NCBI RefSeq assembly: GCF_000827595.2
Contig: NZ_LN776183.1
Coordinates: forward strand, 248,001-312,000
Direction of reading: 5' to 3'
Length of the DNA stretch: 64,000 nucleotides
Origin: Necropsobacter massiliensis
Lineage (GTDB): Bacteria; Pseudomonadota; Gammaproteobacteria; Enterobacterales; Pasteurellaceae
The translations under genes and the position numbers were made by a program. Below the pieces are notes generated by a model. That model ran no database searches and was not told where the DNA came from. It saw nothing but the letters and a program-made list of their open reading frames with translations. This document shows positions 49,992-57,759 of the stretch, piece after piece (within the stretch, counting starts at the first letter, position 1; each line of letters opens with the position of its first letter).

Positions 49992-51297
49992 ATAGCACCT
50001 CCACCGGATATAAGCGCGCGATACGGTGCGCCGGGAACCAGGTTCCGACTAATGCGATGATAACCGATAACACCAATACGCAAGGAATTACGATCCAGGC
50101 AAAACTGAGCGGTGCGCCGAATAACGTTATTCCGATAAATTTCGCTAGCCCCCAGCCGGCAATACAACCCAACACGCCGCCGATAAGGGCGCTGATCACC
50201 GCTTCGCAATAAAAAAGCAGCACGATTTGCCATTGATAAGCGCCCAGCGCCTTCATCAGACCGATTTCTTTGCCGCGTTCAATAATGGTGGTGGTCATCA
50301 GCGAGGCGATCCCCATCGCCGCCGCAATCAGCGCGGCAACGGTGACCACAGCCAGTAATAGCTGAATTTTTTCAATCACTACGCCCTCGGAAGCGGCGAC
50401 CTGCCAGATCGGGCGCACGATAGCACCGGAAACGGCTTCTTCCAGCTGGTGAGAAATTGAGGAAACATAAGCGGTACAATACCAACGGTCGTATTCTTCC
50501 GCCGCCAGCGCGTCGGCATTGGCGCGCGCTTTTCGCGATAGTTCGTTTTCCGGCACGGTGAGTGCGGAAACCTTAATAGCCTGAATTTTACCTGCTAAAT
50601 CAAGTAGATTTTGCACCGCACTAAGCGGCAGCACTAATTGCTGATCTTCACTGCCGCCGGTGGATAGCACGCCGTGCAATTGAATGCGAATACTGTGCTG
50701 AATATCGCCTTCGTGATAATGTAGTGCAATTCGATCACCGATTTTCCAGCCGCTAGCTTTTGCCAGTTGCTCGCCGATTAGTGCTGGGATAAATTCTCCG
50801 AACTGATCATTGCTGTCGTCCACCCAGTTGCCTTCCACTTTCCAATACGGGCTGATAATGCGTTGCCCGGTGTGGTAGTCTTCTTCGTCGGGAATCGCGA
50901 TGCGATGGTCAAAAAATGTACCTAGAATGGCGACATTGCGCTGATTATGTTGCGACAGATTGTCGGCTTCCACTTCGGCGGACAACAGCGGTGCGAAACC
51001 AACGATATTATTGCGCCAGAAAATATCTTTTACATTCGGCAGTTCTTTTTGATCGAGAAAATCCTGGGTGGAAAGAGTACCGCCGTTGACATCTTCGGGC
51101 AACACCGCGCTGCTGGCGGGTTCAACCAAAATATTGGCACCGTAAGATTTTAACTCGCGCGCCATTTTATCGCCGATGTCAATGGAAACAGCAAGTAGCG
51201 CGGAAACCAGTCCCGCCGCCAGAAAAATTGTGATAATCGCCAGCAGTTTGCGTTTTAAGCCATGTCGCCAAGATTGAAATAACATACGTGTCAGCAT
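49978..51297 (-). CDS. FtsX/MacB-type permease of the P19/FTR1 locus (paralogue)
   Basis: 439 residues. The ATG at 51297 lies just past the stop of the DUF2318 gene and follows GGAGG. The 51345 start would lie inside that gene. N-terminal helix (about 15-40, LLAIITIFLAAGLVSALLAV), periplasmic domain with GAPVxxxx-like FtsX features, and the signature ERGKEIGLMKALGAYQWQI (about 345-363). Two FtsX permeases with one ATPase resemble LolCDE in layout, but context ties them to iron uptake. Confidence 0.92.
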   Translation of the reverse strand: MLTRMLFQSWRHGLKRKLLAIITIFLAAGLVSALLAVSIDIGDKMARELKSYGANILVEPASSAVLPEDVNGGTLSTQDFLDQKELPNVKDIFWRNNIVGFAPLLSAEVEADNLSQHNQRNVAILGTFFDHRIAIPDEEDYHTGQRIISPYWKVEGNWVDDSNDQFGEFIPALIGEQLAKASGWKIGDRIALHYHEGDIQHSIRIQLHGVLSTGGSEDQQLVLPLSAVQNLLDLAGKIQAIKVSALTVPENELSRKARANADALAAEEYDRWYCTAYVSSISHQLEEAVSGAIVRPIWQVAASEGVVIEKIQLLLAVVTVAALIAAAMGIASLMTTTIIERGKEIGLMKALGAYQWQIVLLFYCEAVISALIGGVLGCIAGWGLAKFIGITLFGAPLSFAWIVIPCVLVLSVIIALVGTWFPAHRIARLYPVEVLYGRQ

Positions 51298-51298
51298 A

Positions 51299-52699
51299 TC
51301 AGTTATTTCCTCCTTTATCGGACAAATAACTTTCCGGCTCATCACGGAAGCGATTCAAATTTTGCTCGGTGGCAAAGAAATAGGTTTTGCCTTCGTAGGT
51401 ATATTTATATTCAGTGGCGGTATTTTTCAGTTTGCTGCCATCTACCGGATCAATAACTTCCAATTCAACGATAGTGGAAAAATAATTTAAACCGTCTTCC
51501 AGACTTTTTCGGCTGATGACAACCTGACCGTCCGTTTGCTGCCAGTTTTCGATCGGTACCGGGTTACAACCGCCCGGTTTGCCGATAGACGGAATAAACA
51601 TGCGCACGCCGCAGCCGACGCATACCACCTGATCGCCTTCCATCACATAGCCTTGATCGCCGCATAAGATACAAGCGTCAAACACTGCGGCAAGATTGAC
51701 GGTTTTGTTTGAACGATTAATGATAAAAAAGCGCACCGCTTTACCGTCGCTCGCGATCCAGACGAAACGGTGCAGTTTGCCGTCTTTAACTTGTTCGACC
51801 GGGATGCGCACATTATTGTCTTGATCCAACGAGACCGGTGTCGCTTCCGACAACCGCGGTGGCTGAGATGCGACTTTATCCCAGTAAAGCTGGGCTCCCA
51901 GCATAATTAGAACGGCGCTTAGCCCCCAAATAATAGTGCGTTTGGAATTGCGCATCAGCGCCATTTTTTTCCGCTTTTCGATGGGATTGGATTCTTGCCG
52001 TGCGGCGGATTTACGCGGTGAATGTACGCTGAACGCAAACCGTAAGAGAATAAAGAATAAAATCAACCCATTGATATAATTAAAAAAGGTTGTCACATTG
52101 CCAGCTTTGGCAACAAAACTCAAGCGCATTTTGGTCAATTCAATTACTTGCAGCTTCATCAGGGTTAATAAGATGTCGCCAATCAACGGCGTGATTAAAA
52201 GCAGCGTTATCAAACTGATCACAGCCAGACGAAGTGCGGTCAGTTTTTGCTGCGTTTTGCTTTGTTTAAACAGAATATTCAGCCACGCTAGTATAAAAAT
52301 GCAGAAAAACAATCCTAAAATGACCGCACTTACATGCAAAATAAAATCGGTATTGATCACATCAGTATTGGTAATGGCTTCGATATTCGGATCTTTTGCC
52401 CACAGAACGCCGGCAATCAGGCAGAAGATAAACTGCCAGCCGTAGGCAAGCGGTGCCGAACGGAAAAATTGGCTGAAATAAAACAGTAAAAATGCGGCGA
52501 GCAGCACAAGATTTAGCGCTAGATTTGCTTGCTGACCGGCGGGGTAGTGCAGGCAAATGACAATCCCCAGCGCCAAGCCGGACAGACTGAGCCAGAGGAT
52601 ACTTTTCAGTTTAATGTTGGCGTAGTTCGCCCAGTTGCAGCCGAGCAGGATAGCAAGCGGCAGAATAGCTTGTAAGAGAAAAACAAAATAATAATTCAT
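51299..52699 (-). CDS. Fe-S-containing membrane protein, DUF2318, with C-terminal YHS-like domain
   Basis: 466 residues. The ATG at 52699 (MNYYFVFLLQAILPLA) is preferred over 52756. Several membrane helices fill the first half (about 5-220) and another follows near 252-268. A periplasmic DUF2318 domain carries cysteines in ACILCGDQGYVMEGDQVVCV and GCGVRMF / GGCNP (about 345-385). The C-terminus (about 435-460, TYEGKTYFFATEQNLNRF) looks like a YHS domain but lacks its usual cysteines. Conserved in P19/FTR1 loci; proposed to move electrons to ferric iron. Confidence 0.9.
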   Translation of the reverse strand: MNYYFVFLLQAILPLAILLGCNWANYANIKLKSILWLSLSGLALGIVICLHYPAGQQANLALNLVLLAAFLLFYFSQFFRSAPLAYGWQFIFCLIAGVLWAKDPNIEAITNTDVINTDFILHVSAVILGLFFCIFILAWLNILFKQSKTQQKLTALRLAVISLITLLLITPLIGDILLTLMKLQVIELTKMRLSFVAKAGNVTTFFNYINGLILFFILLRFAFSVHSPRKSAARQESNPIEKRKKMALMRNSKRTIIWGLSAVLIMLGAQLYWDKVASQPPRLSEATPVSLDQDNNVRIPVEQVKDGKLHRFVWIASDGKAVRFFIINRSNKTVNLAAVFDACILCGDQGYVMEGDQVVCVGCGVRMFIPSIGKPGGCNPVPIENWQQTDGQVVISRKSLEDGLNYFSTIVELEVIDPVDGSKLKNTATEYKYTYEGKTYFFATEQNLNRFRDEPESYLSDKGGNN

Positions 52700-52737
52700 A
52701 ATCGTTCCGTTACAGCCGAGAAATAAAAATTCGTTTT

Positions 52738-52771
52738 TGTAAAAACAACAAAACACCTTGGGTCACAGGTG
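52738..52771 (-). terminator. Possible attenuator between p19 and the DUF2318 gene
   Basis: On the minus strand ACACCT and AGGTGT (arms 52766-52771 and 52752-52757) enclose 8 bases and are followed by TTTTGTTGTTTTT. It lies in the only large gap (138 bases) within the operon. Confidence 0.45.
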
Positions 52772-52837
52772 TCGGAGTTTAGGGGCAGAGGCGGGCGCGA
52801 ACGGTGGTCCGCACCCGTCTTTAGGATAAATTTAGGA

Positions 52838-53359
52838 TCAATTCAGACCAGTAAATTTAAATTCATAATTAACGTCGAACGGTTTCCACCAACGACCCAC
52901 ACCGGTTTCTTCGTCAGTATGACGGTGCATGCCCGCTTTCGGTGGCGGATCGATGTGATATGTCAGTTTGTAGTTACCGACCCCCATCATTTTGATATTG
53001 GCACCGTAGTGCGGACCGTCACCGGCAACCATCGGCATAAAGGTACCTTCCTGTTTTTCGCCGGTATCGGTGTTCACCAGCGTGTAGGCAATTGTCAGAT
53101 ACGGCATCCATTCGCCTTCGCCGAAGCCGTTTTTGTTGCCTTTGGTGGCATGAATATCGGCTTCAAGGTGAATATCGGAATCTTTCGCTGATAATCCCAT
53201 GCCGCGCGGTTCCATATCTACCGGTTGTAAATATACCGCGGCGATTTCCATTTCGTTCATGGTGATCGTTTCGCCAATTGGGTATTCTTTAAACGCCAAT
53301 GCGGACGGGGCGGTTAAAATGCTAGCCAGTAAGGTCGCTGCTAACAAAGTTTTTTTCAT
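52838..53359 (-). CDS. P19/Tp34-type periplasmic iron-transport protein
   Basis: 173 residues: signal peptide (1-22, ending ALA) and an immunoglobulin-like P19 domain. His/Met-rich metal-site regions are visible: VYLQPVDMEPRGMGLS, DSDIHLEADIHAT, EGTFMPMVAGDGPHYG and KAGMHRHTDEETG. Known relatives (Campylobacter P19, E. coli FetP, Treponema Tp34) bind Cu and Fe and work with an FTR1 permease. It lies 40 bases after the FTR1 gene, as in those loci. A possible attenuator downstream may raise its expression over later genes. Confidence 0.94.
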   Translation of the reverse strand: MKKTLLAATLLASILTAPSALAFKEYPIGETITMNEMEIAAVYLQPVDMEPRGMGLSAKDSDIHLEADIHATKGNKNGFGEGEWMPYLTIAYTLVNTDTGEKQEGTFMPMVAGDGPHYGANIKMMGVGNYKLTYHIDPPPKAGMHRHTDEETGVGRWWKPFDVNYEFKFTGLN

Positions 53360-53399
53360 AGGTTATTTCTCCTGTAAGTATAGGGTGTGGTGAAACGAA

Positions 53400-55316
53400 T
53401 TACGCCGATTTGTTGCTTTGATATTTCATATAGAACAGCGCAAATACGGCGGCAATCAGTAAAACTGCTTGTGGCACTAGGGTTTCCATATAAGGATAAA
53501 TGCCCAGCCAAGAGATTTCAGGCACGCCTGCAACCAGCGTCGGTTGGAATAGCTTGCCCTCAATCAGTTCCAATACGGACTTGCCGGCAAACACAAACGC
53601 CATTAAATACATAAAAGTGCCGGTGAACATAAAAAACGGTTTTAACGGTAACTTCACTACAGTGTAGCGCATAATAAAATAGCAGATTGCCAGAAGCACC
53701 GCGCCGACCATAAAGCCGCCGAAAAGATACAAATAACTGACCGCACTTGAGGCATCACCTGCTAAGGCGTAATAAAACAGCACGGTTTCCGCTCCCTCGC
53801 GATAGACTGCCAGAAAACTGGTCAACCATAAACCGATCAATGAACCGGTGGTTAAGGCGGCGGACAGCTTGCCTTCCAGATAACGTTTCCAGTTTTGCGC
53901 TTCCACCTTGGACAACAGCCAATAACTCATCATAAACAGCATCACTACGGCAATCATCATGGTAAATCCTTCCAGCAGTTCGCGGCTAGCACCCGAGTTG
54001 GAAAAGACCAGCTGGAATATCGCCGCAGTAATTACGCTGGCGATTAATGCCACATAAACGGATTGTTTGATGACCGGCAGTTTGTCCTGATGATTGTTTT
54101 TTACCAGATAAGCCACAATAGCCGCCACGATAAGCAACGCCTCCAATCCTTCGCGCAGGATAATCAGCAAACTGTAGATAAACATCGACCAGTCGCTTTG
54201 CTCGCCACCCTGTAACATTTCTACCGCTTTGCTTAATCCTTGGGCTAATCCCTCGGCTTGTTGATGTAACTTGTCGCTGCTTTCATTGGCTTTCATTAAG
54301 CTGACCAAGCGGGTGAAATAGCCTTCCAGTTCCGCTTTGAAGTTACTGTCGCGCGAACCGATTTTGTTTTCCATGCCGCTGTTTTCAAATACATCAAAAT
54401 AGGTGTCTTGTACCGCCAGCATGGCTTTTTTCGTTTCGCCTTGATCAAATAATGCGATGGCTTGCTGAATTTGCTGATTGACTTCGGCGGCTACATTTGC
54501 CCAATCCTGTTCCGGCACATTATCCACCGCAGCGTTTTCCTGCGTGCTTTGTGCGCTCACGGCTTGCGTTTCGCGGGTTGTCGGCAGGTTCGGCAATTGT
54601 TCTTCGATATCTTGCAGCAGCACGGTGGTTTGATAGCCGAAATCGTTGATTCGTTCCGGCTGCTCGCTGAGTTTGATTAAATCGTAAAATTGCTGATTGA
54701 TAGCCGAAGAGACGGCGGCGGAACGATTCTGACGGATAGACATTTCCATTTCGGAATTTTTATAGCCGTCATATTGCGCCTGCTGTACTTGTTTTTTCGC
54801 CGTGGCGTAATCGCCTTGCTGATAAGCAGTGATGGCTTGTGCCAGAAGATCATCAATCGTTTTAAAACTTTGCTGCCAATGCTGGGCAATATCTGGATGA
54901 TCATAGACTTCATGTTGGGCGGAGGCATTTAGTTGGTGCCCCTCGGCCAGTGACGGCAACACTTCCTGCAATTCGGCTTTCAGCCCGTCGATTTTCGCTT
55001 TTACCTCGGCAAAGGGTTTTTCTGCACCGATCATTTTGCGAATTTCGCCGAAAGTCGCTTCCATTTGATAGCTTTTTTGTGCTGAAAAGTTAATGCGGAT
55101 AGGTCCTTCCAGATTTTCGAACACCTCAAAATACGCCATTTGCACTTCAGTACGGGCATCGTCGATATTATTTTGTTGATAGAGTTCTGCGGTTTTATCC
55201 AAACGATTTTCAATATCCGCAACCCATTGCTGATAATTATCAGTCGCATGGGCGGAGTAAATGAAGAAGAAACTGAACAGGCAGAGAATGTAGCGATAAC
55301 ACTGAGACACAGACAT
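53400..55316 (-). CDS. FTR1-family iron permease with long periplasmic N-terminal domain
   Basis: 638 residues. Signal peptide (about 1-24), then about 350 periplasmic residues with three similar helical repeats (about 27-97, 146-216, 271-343; each with AYxxGDxxxA and EN-like positions). The FTR1 permease domain (about 377-635, seven helices) has both RExxE iron motifs, REGLE (388-392) and REGAE (506-510). First gene of the operon. Known relatives import iron with P19/FetP. Ferric versus ferrous substrate here is not decidable from sequence. Confidence 0.94.
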   Translation of the reverse strand: MSVSQCYRYILCLFSFFFIYSAHATDNYQQWVADIENRLDKTAELYQQNNIDDARTEVQMAYFEVFENLEGPIRINFSAQKSYQMEATFGEIRKMIGAEKPFAEVKAKIDGLKAELQEVLPSLAEGHQLNASAQHEVYDHPDIAQHWQQSFKTIDDLLAQAITAYQQGDYATAKKQVQQAQYDGYKNSEMEMSIRQNRSAAVSSAINQQFYDLIKLSEQPERINDFGYQTTVLLQDIEEQLPNLPTTRETQAVSAQSTQENAAVDNVPEQDWANVAAEVNQQIQQAIALFDQGETKKAMLAVQDTYFDVFENSGMENKIGSRDSNFKAELEGYFTRLVSLMKANESSDKLHQQAEGLAQGLSKAVEMLQGGEQSDWSMFIYSLLIILREGLEALLIVAAIVAYLVKNNHQDKLPVIKQSVYVALIASVITAAIFQLVFSNSGASRELLEGFTMMIAVVMLFMMSYWLLSKVEAQNWKRYLEGKLSAALTTGSLIGLWLTSFLAVYREGAETVLFYYALAGDASSAVSYLYLFGGFMVGAVLLAICYFIMRYTVVKLPLKPFFMFTGTFMYLMAFVFAGKSVLELIEGKLFQPTLVAGVPEISWLGIYPYMETLVPQAVLLIAAVFALFYMKYQSNKSA

Positions 55317-55657
55317 ACGACTTCCAATCTAAATAAAAGTAATTCTTATCTTCATTGCGATTATCCTCTGATTATTTTATTTGGCAAGAAAAATATCGGC
55401 ATTGTTAGTGATTTGTGATAGTCGCCACATTTTTTGTTATTAAATATTAATTAAGTTGTTAATTTTTAGTGATCGCGCATAACGGTATTATTTTAACCAT
55501 AAAACCACGAAAAAAACGACCGCACTTTTTAGCGTGAAAAATCATTCTTAGCAACCAATAAAGTGTGTCAGTGCGTAACGGGGCTTTTTTACTTAAAGTG
55601 CGGTGATTTTTTCGCTATAATTCCGTTCATCTTTTGTTAATTCTCTGAATTATTTTA
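55317..55657. other. FTR1-metR divergent intergenic region
   Basis: 341 bases without a gene. AT-rich, with a possible Fur site near the FTR1 gene (55339-55365) and two oppositely oriented uptake signals (55519-55527 and 55596-55604). No clear MetR box was found. Confidence 0.6.
55339..55365. promoter_or_regulatory. Possible Fur-binding region upstream of the FTR1 operon
   Basis: GTAATTCTTATC (55339-55350) and ATTGCGATTATC (55354-55365) contain Fur-type ATTATC/TTATC hexamers 15 bases apart, just ahead of the operon. Suggestive only. Confidence 0.35.
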
Positions 55658-56584
55658 ATGAAACCGATCTTTCTTGAATTACGTCACTTAAAAACCTTGT
55701 TAGCCCTTAAGGAAACCGGCAGCGTATCGTTGGCGGCGAAACGGGTTTATCTGACTCAATCAGCGCTTTCTCATCAAATTAAACTGCTTGAAGATCAATA
55801 CGGTCTGCCGTTATTTGAGCGCAAAACTCAGCCGCTGCATTTTACCTCGGCAGGCGAACGGCTGATTAAATTAGCTAATGATATTTTGCCCAAAGTTGTG
55901 GAAGCCGAGCGTGATCTTGCGCGAGTAAAACAGGGCGAGGCAGGTGAGCTGCGTATTGCGGTAGAATGCCACACCTGTTTCGATTGGCTGATGCCAGCAA
56001 TGGATAATTTTCGCCGTGATTGGCCGCTGGTGGAGCTGGATATTGTGTCCGGCTTTCATACCGATACGGTTGGTTTGTTGCTCACACACCGCGCCGACTG
56101 GGCAGTGGTGTCGGAAATTGAAGAAACGGCGGGCATTATTCATAAGCCGTTGTTTTCTTATGAAATGGTCGGGCTTTGCGCGAAAGATCATCCGTTGGCG
56201 GCAAAGACGGTGTGGCAGGCGGAAGATTTTATTGAGCAAACGCTGATTACCTATCCGGTTCCGGACGATATGTTGGATTTATTGCGTAAAGTGCTACAAC
56301 CGAAAGGCATTAATCCGATACGCCGCACCAGTGAACTGACAATTGCGATTATTCAGCTGGTGGCAAGTAAACGTGGGGTCGCCGCGTTGCCGTTCTGGGC
56401 AGCTAAACCCTATTTGGATCGCGGTTATGTGGTGGCGCGGCAAATTACCGACGACGGCTTGTACAGTAATCTGTATGCCGCATTTCGGGAGGCGGATGCC
56501 GGTGTGGCATTTGTCGATGATTTTTATCAAACGGTGAAAACGCAAAGTTTTTCCACCTTGCCGGGGTTATCGGTTTTAGAGTAG
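55658..56584 (+). CDS. metR: LysR-type regulator, MetR-like
   Basis: 308 residues. An N-terminal winged helix-turn-helix (about 8-66, with GSVSLAAKRVYLTQSALSHQ) is followed by a substrate-binding domain with the MetR-like stretch IAVECHTCFDWLMPAMDNF (about 101-119). In E. coli MetR responds to homocysteine and activates met genes. Here the neighbours are azlCD on the same strand (8-base gap), so it may control that exporter as well. The symbol is assigned on sequence resemblance. Confidence 0.85.
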   Translation: MKPIFLELRHLKTLLALKETGSVSLAAKRVYLTQSALSHQIKLLEDQYGLPLFERKTQPLHFTSAGERLIKLANDILPKVVEAERDLARVKQGEAGELRIAVECHTCFDWLMPAMDNFRRDWPLVELDIVSGFHTDTVGLLLTHRADWAVVSEIEETAGIIHKPLFSYEMVGLCAKDHPLAAKTVWQAEDFIEQTLITYPVPDDMLDLLRKVLQPKGINPIRRTSELTIAIIQLVASKRGVAALPFWAAKPYLDRGYVVARQITDDGLYSNLYAAFREADAGVAFVDDFYQTVKTQSFSTLPGLSVLE

Positions 56585-56592
56585 TTGGTTGT

Positions 56593-57321
56593 ATGTCAGA
56601 GGTAAAACATGCCGGTTCGATCCGGGCGGCGGCAAAAGCGGCGTTTCCTTATTCCGCGCCGATGATGATCGGTTTTCTGTTTTTGGGGATCGCTTACGGA
56701 TTATACATGAAAGCGCTGGGCTTCGGCGTGTGGTATCCGCTGTTAATGGCGGCGTTAATTTATGCCGGTTCCGTGGAGTTTATTGTGGCGGGGGCGCTGG
56801 TGGTGCCGTTTGCACCGCTGCATATTTTTTTGATTACCTTAATGGTCAGCGGGCGACAAATTTTCTACGGCATTTCCATGTTGGAAAAATATGGTGCGCA
56901 TCTTGGTAAAAAGCGTTGGTATTTAATCAGCGCCTTGGTAGATGAAAGTTTTTCGTTGAATTATATGGCGAAAATTCCACCGTCGCTGGACAAAGGGTGG
57001 TATATGTTTTTCGTCACCTTGTATCTGCAATGTTATTGGATTCTCGGCGCTGGTTTAGGCAATATATTCGGTGAAATTTTACCGCTTGATTTGAAAGGAG
57101 TAGAGTTTGCCATGACTGCGTTATTTCTGATTATTTTTGCCGAAAACTGGATGAAAGAAAAAAATCACGAAAGTTCGCTGCTTGGACTGGGGCTTGCACT
57201 GATTTGTTTGATTGTGGTTGGCAAAGAACATTTTTTAATTCCGACCTTAGTTGGGATTTGGGGCATTTTGACGCTGCGCCGCCCTAAATTGGCAACGAAA
57301 CTGACAAAAGCGGAGGATTAA
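56593..57321 (+). CDS. azlC: AzlC, branched-chain amino acid exporter large subunit
   Basis: 242-residue inner-membrane protein. Family features: N-terminal GSIRAAAKAAFPYSAPMMIGF (split for length), GIAYGLYMKALGF, AGSVEFIVAGALVVPF and SGRQIFYGISMLEK. With AzlD it forms an exporter (LIV-E family) for branched-chain amino acids and, in some species, methionine analogues. Cotranscribed with metR upstream and azlD immediately downstream. Confidence 0.93.
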   Translation: MSEVKHAGSIRAAAKAAFPYSAPMMIGFLFLGIAYGLYMKALGFGVWYPLLMAALIYAGSVEFIVAGALVVPFAPLHIFLITLMVSGRQIFYGISMLEKYGAHLGKKRWYLISALVDESFSLNYMAKIPPSLDKGWYMFFVTLYLQCYWILGAGLGNIFGEILPLDLKGVEFAMTALFLIIFAENWMKEKNHESSLLGLGLALICLIVVGKEHFLIPTLVGIWGILTLRRPKLATKLTKAED

Positions 57322-57651
57322 ATGAGCTTAACCGAACAGATTATGACCATTGGTGTGGCGGTTTTGGCAGTGCAGTTATCCCGTTTGCTACCGTTTTGGG
57401 TTTTTCCGGCGAACCGTCCGATTCCGGAATATATTCGTTATTTAGGCAAAGTATTGCCCGCCGCAATGTTCGGTATGCTGGTGATATATTGTTATAAAAA
57501 TATCGACCTTGCCTCGGATTATCACGGCGCACCGGATTTTATCGCTGGCATTGTGGTGCTGTTGCTGCATTTTTGGAAAAAGAACATGTTTCTTTCCATG
57601 CTAGTCGGCACCGGATTGTATATGTTTTTAGTCCAGCAAGTGTTTGTTTAA
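57322..57651 (+). CDS. azlD: AzlD, branched-chain amino acid exporter small subunit
   Basis: 109 residues with four predicted helices, including the family segment QLSRLLPFWVFPANRPIPEYIRYLG (about 19-43, quoted in part) and KVLPAAMFGMLVIY. The ATG follows the azlC stop directly (TAA ATG), so it is translationally coupled. Convergent with the M20 peptidase gene. A palindrome (GCCCGG/CCGGGC, 57721-57745) and an uptake signal (57709-57717) lie in the gap. Confidence 0.92.
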   Translation: MSLTEQIMTIGVAVLAVQLSRLLPFWVFPANRPIPEYIRYLGKVLPAAMFGMLVIYCYKNIDLASDYHGAPDFIAGIVVLLLHFWKKNMFLSMLVGTGLYMFLVQQVFV

Positions 57652-57720
57652 CGGGCATTTGGTACTGCGCCCGGCCGTGTGGCGGCTCAAAAAACACTGC
57701 GAAAAAACACCGCACTTTTT

Positions 57721-57755
57721 GCCCGGCGCGTTGCAACGTCCGGGCATTATTTTAG
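57721..57755 (+). terminator. Probable terminator after azlD
   Basis: GCCCGG (57721-57726) pairs with CCGGGC (57740-57745) around a further palindromic core, followed by ATTATTTT on the plus strand. Confidence 0.5.
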
Positions 57756-57759
57756 GGTA

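Noticed and set aside
56606-56625. tRNA T-loop-like GGTTCGATCC
   Set aside because: Lies inside azlC coding sequence with no acceptor or anticodon arms around it.
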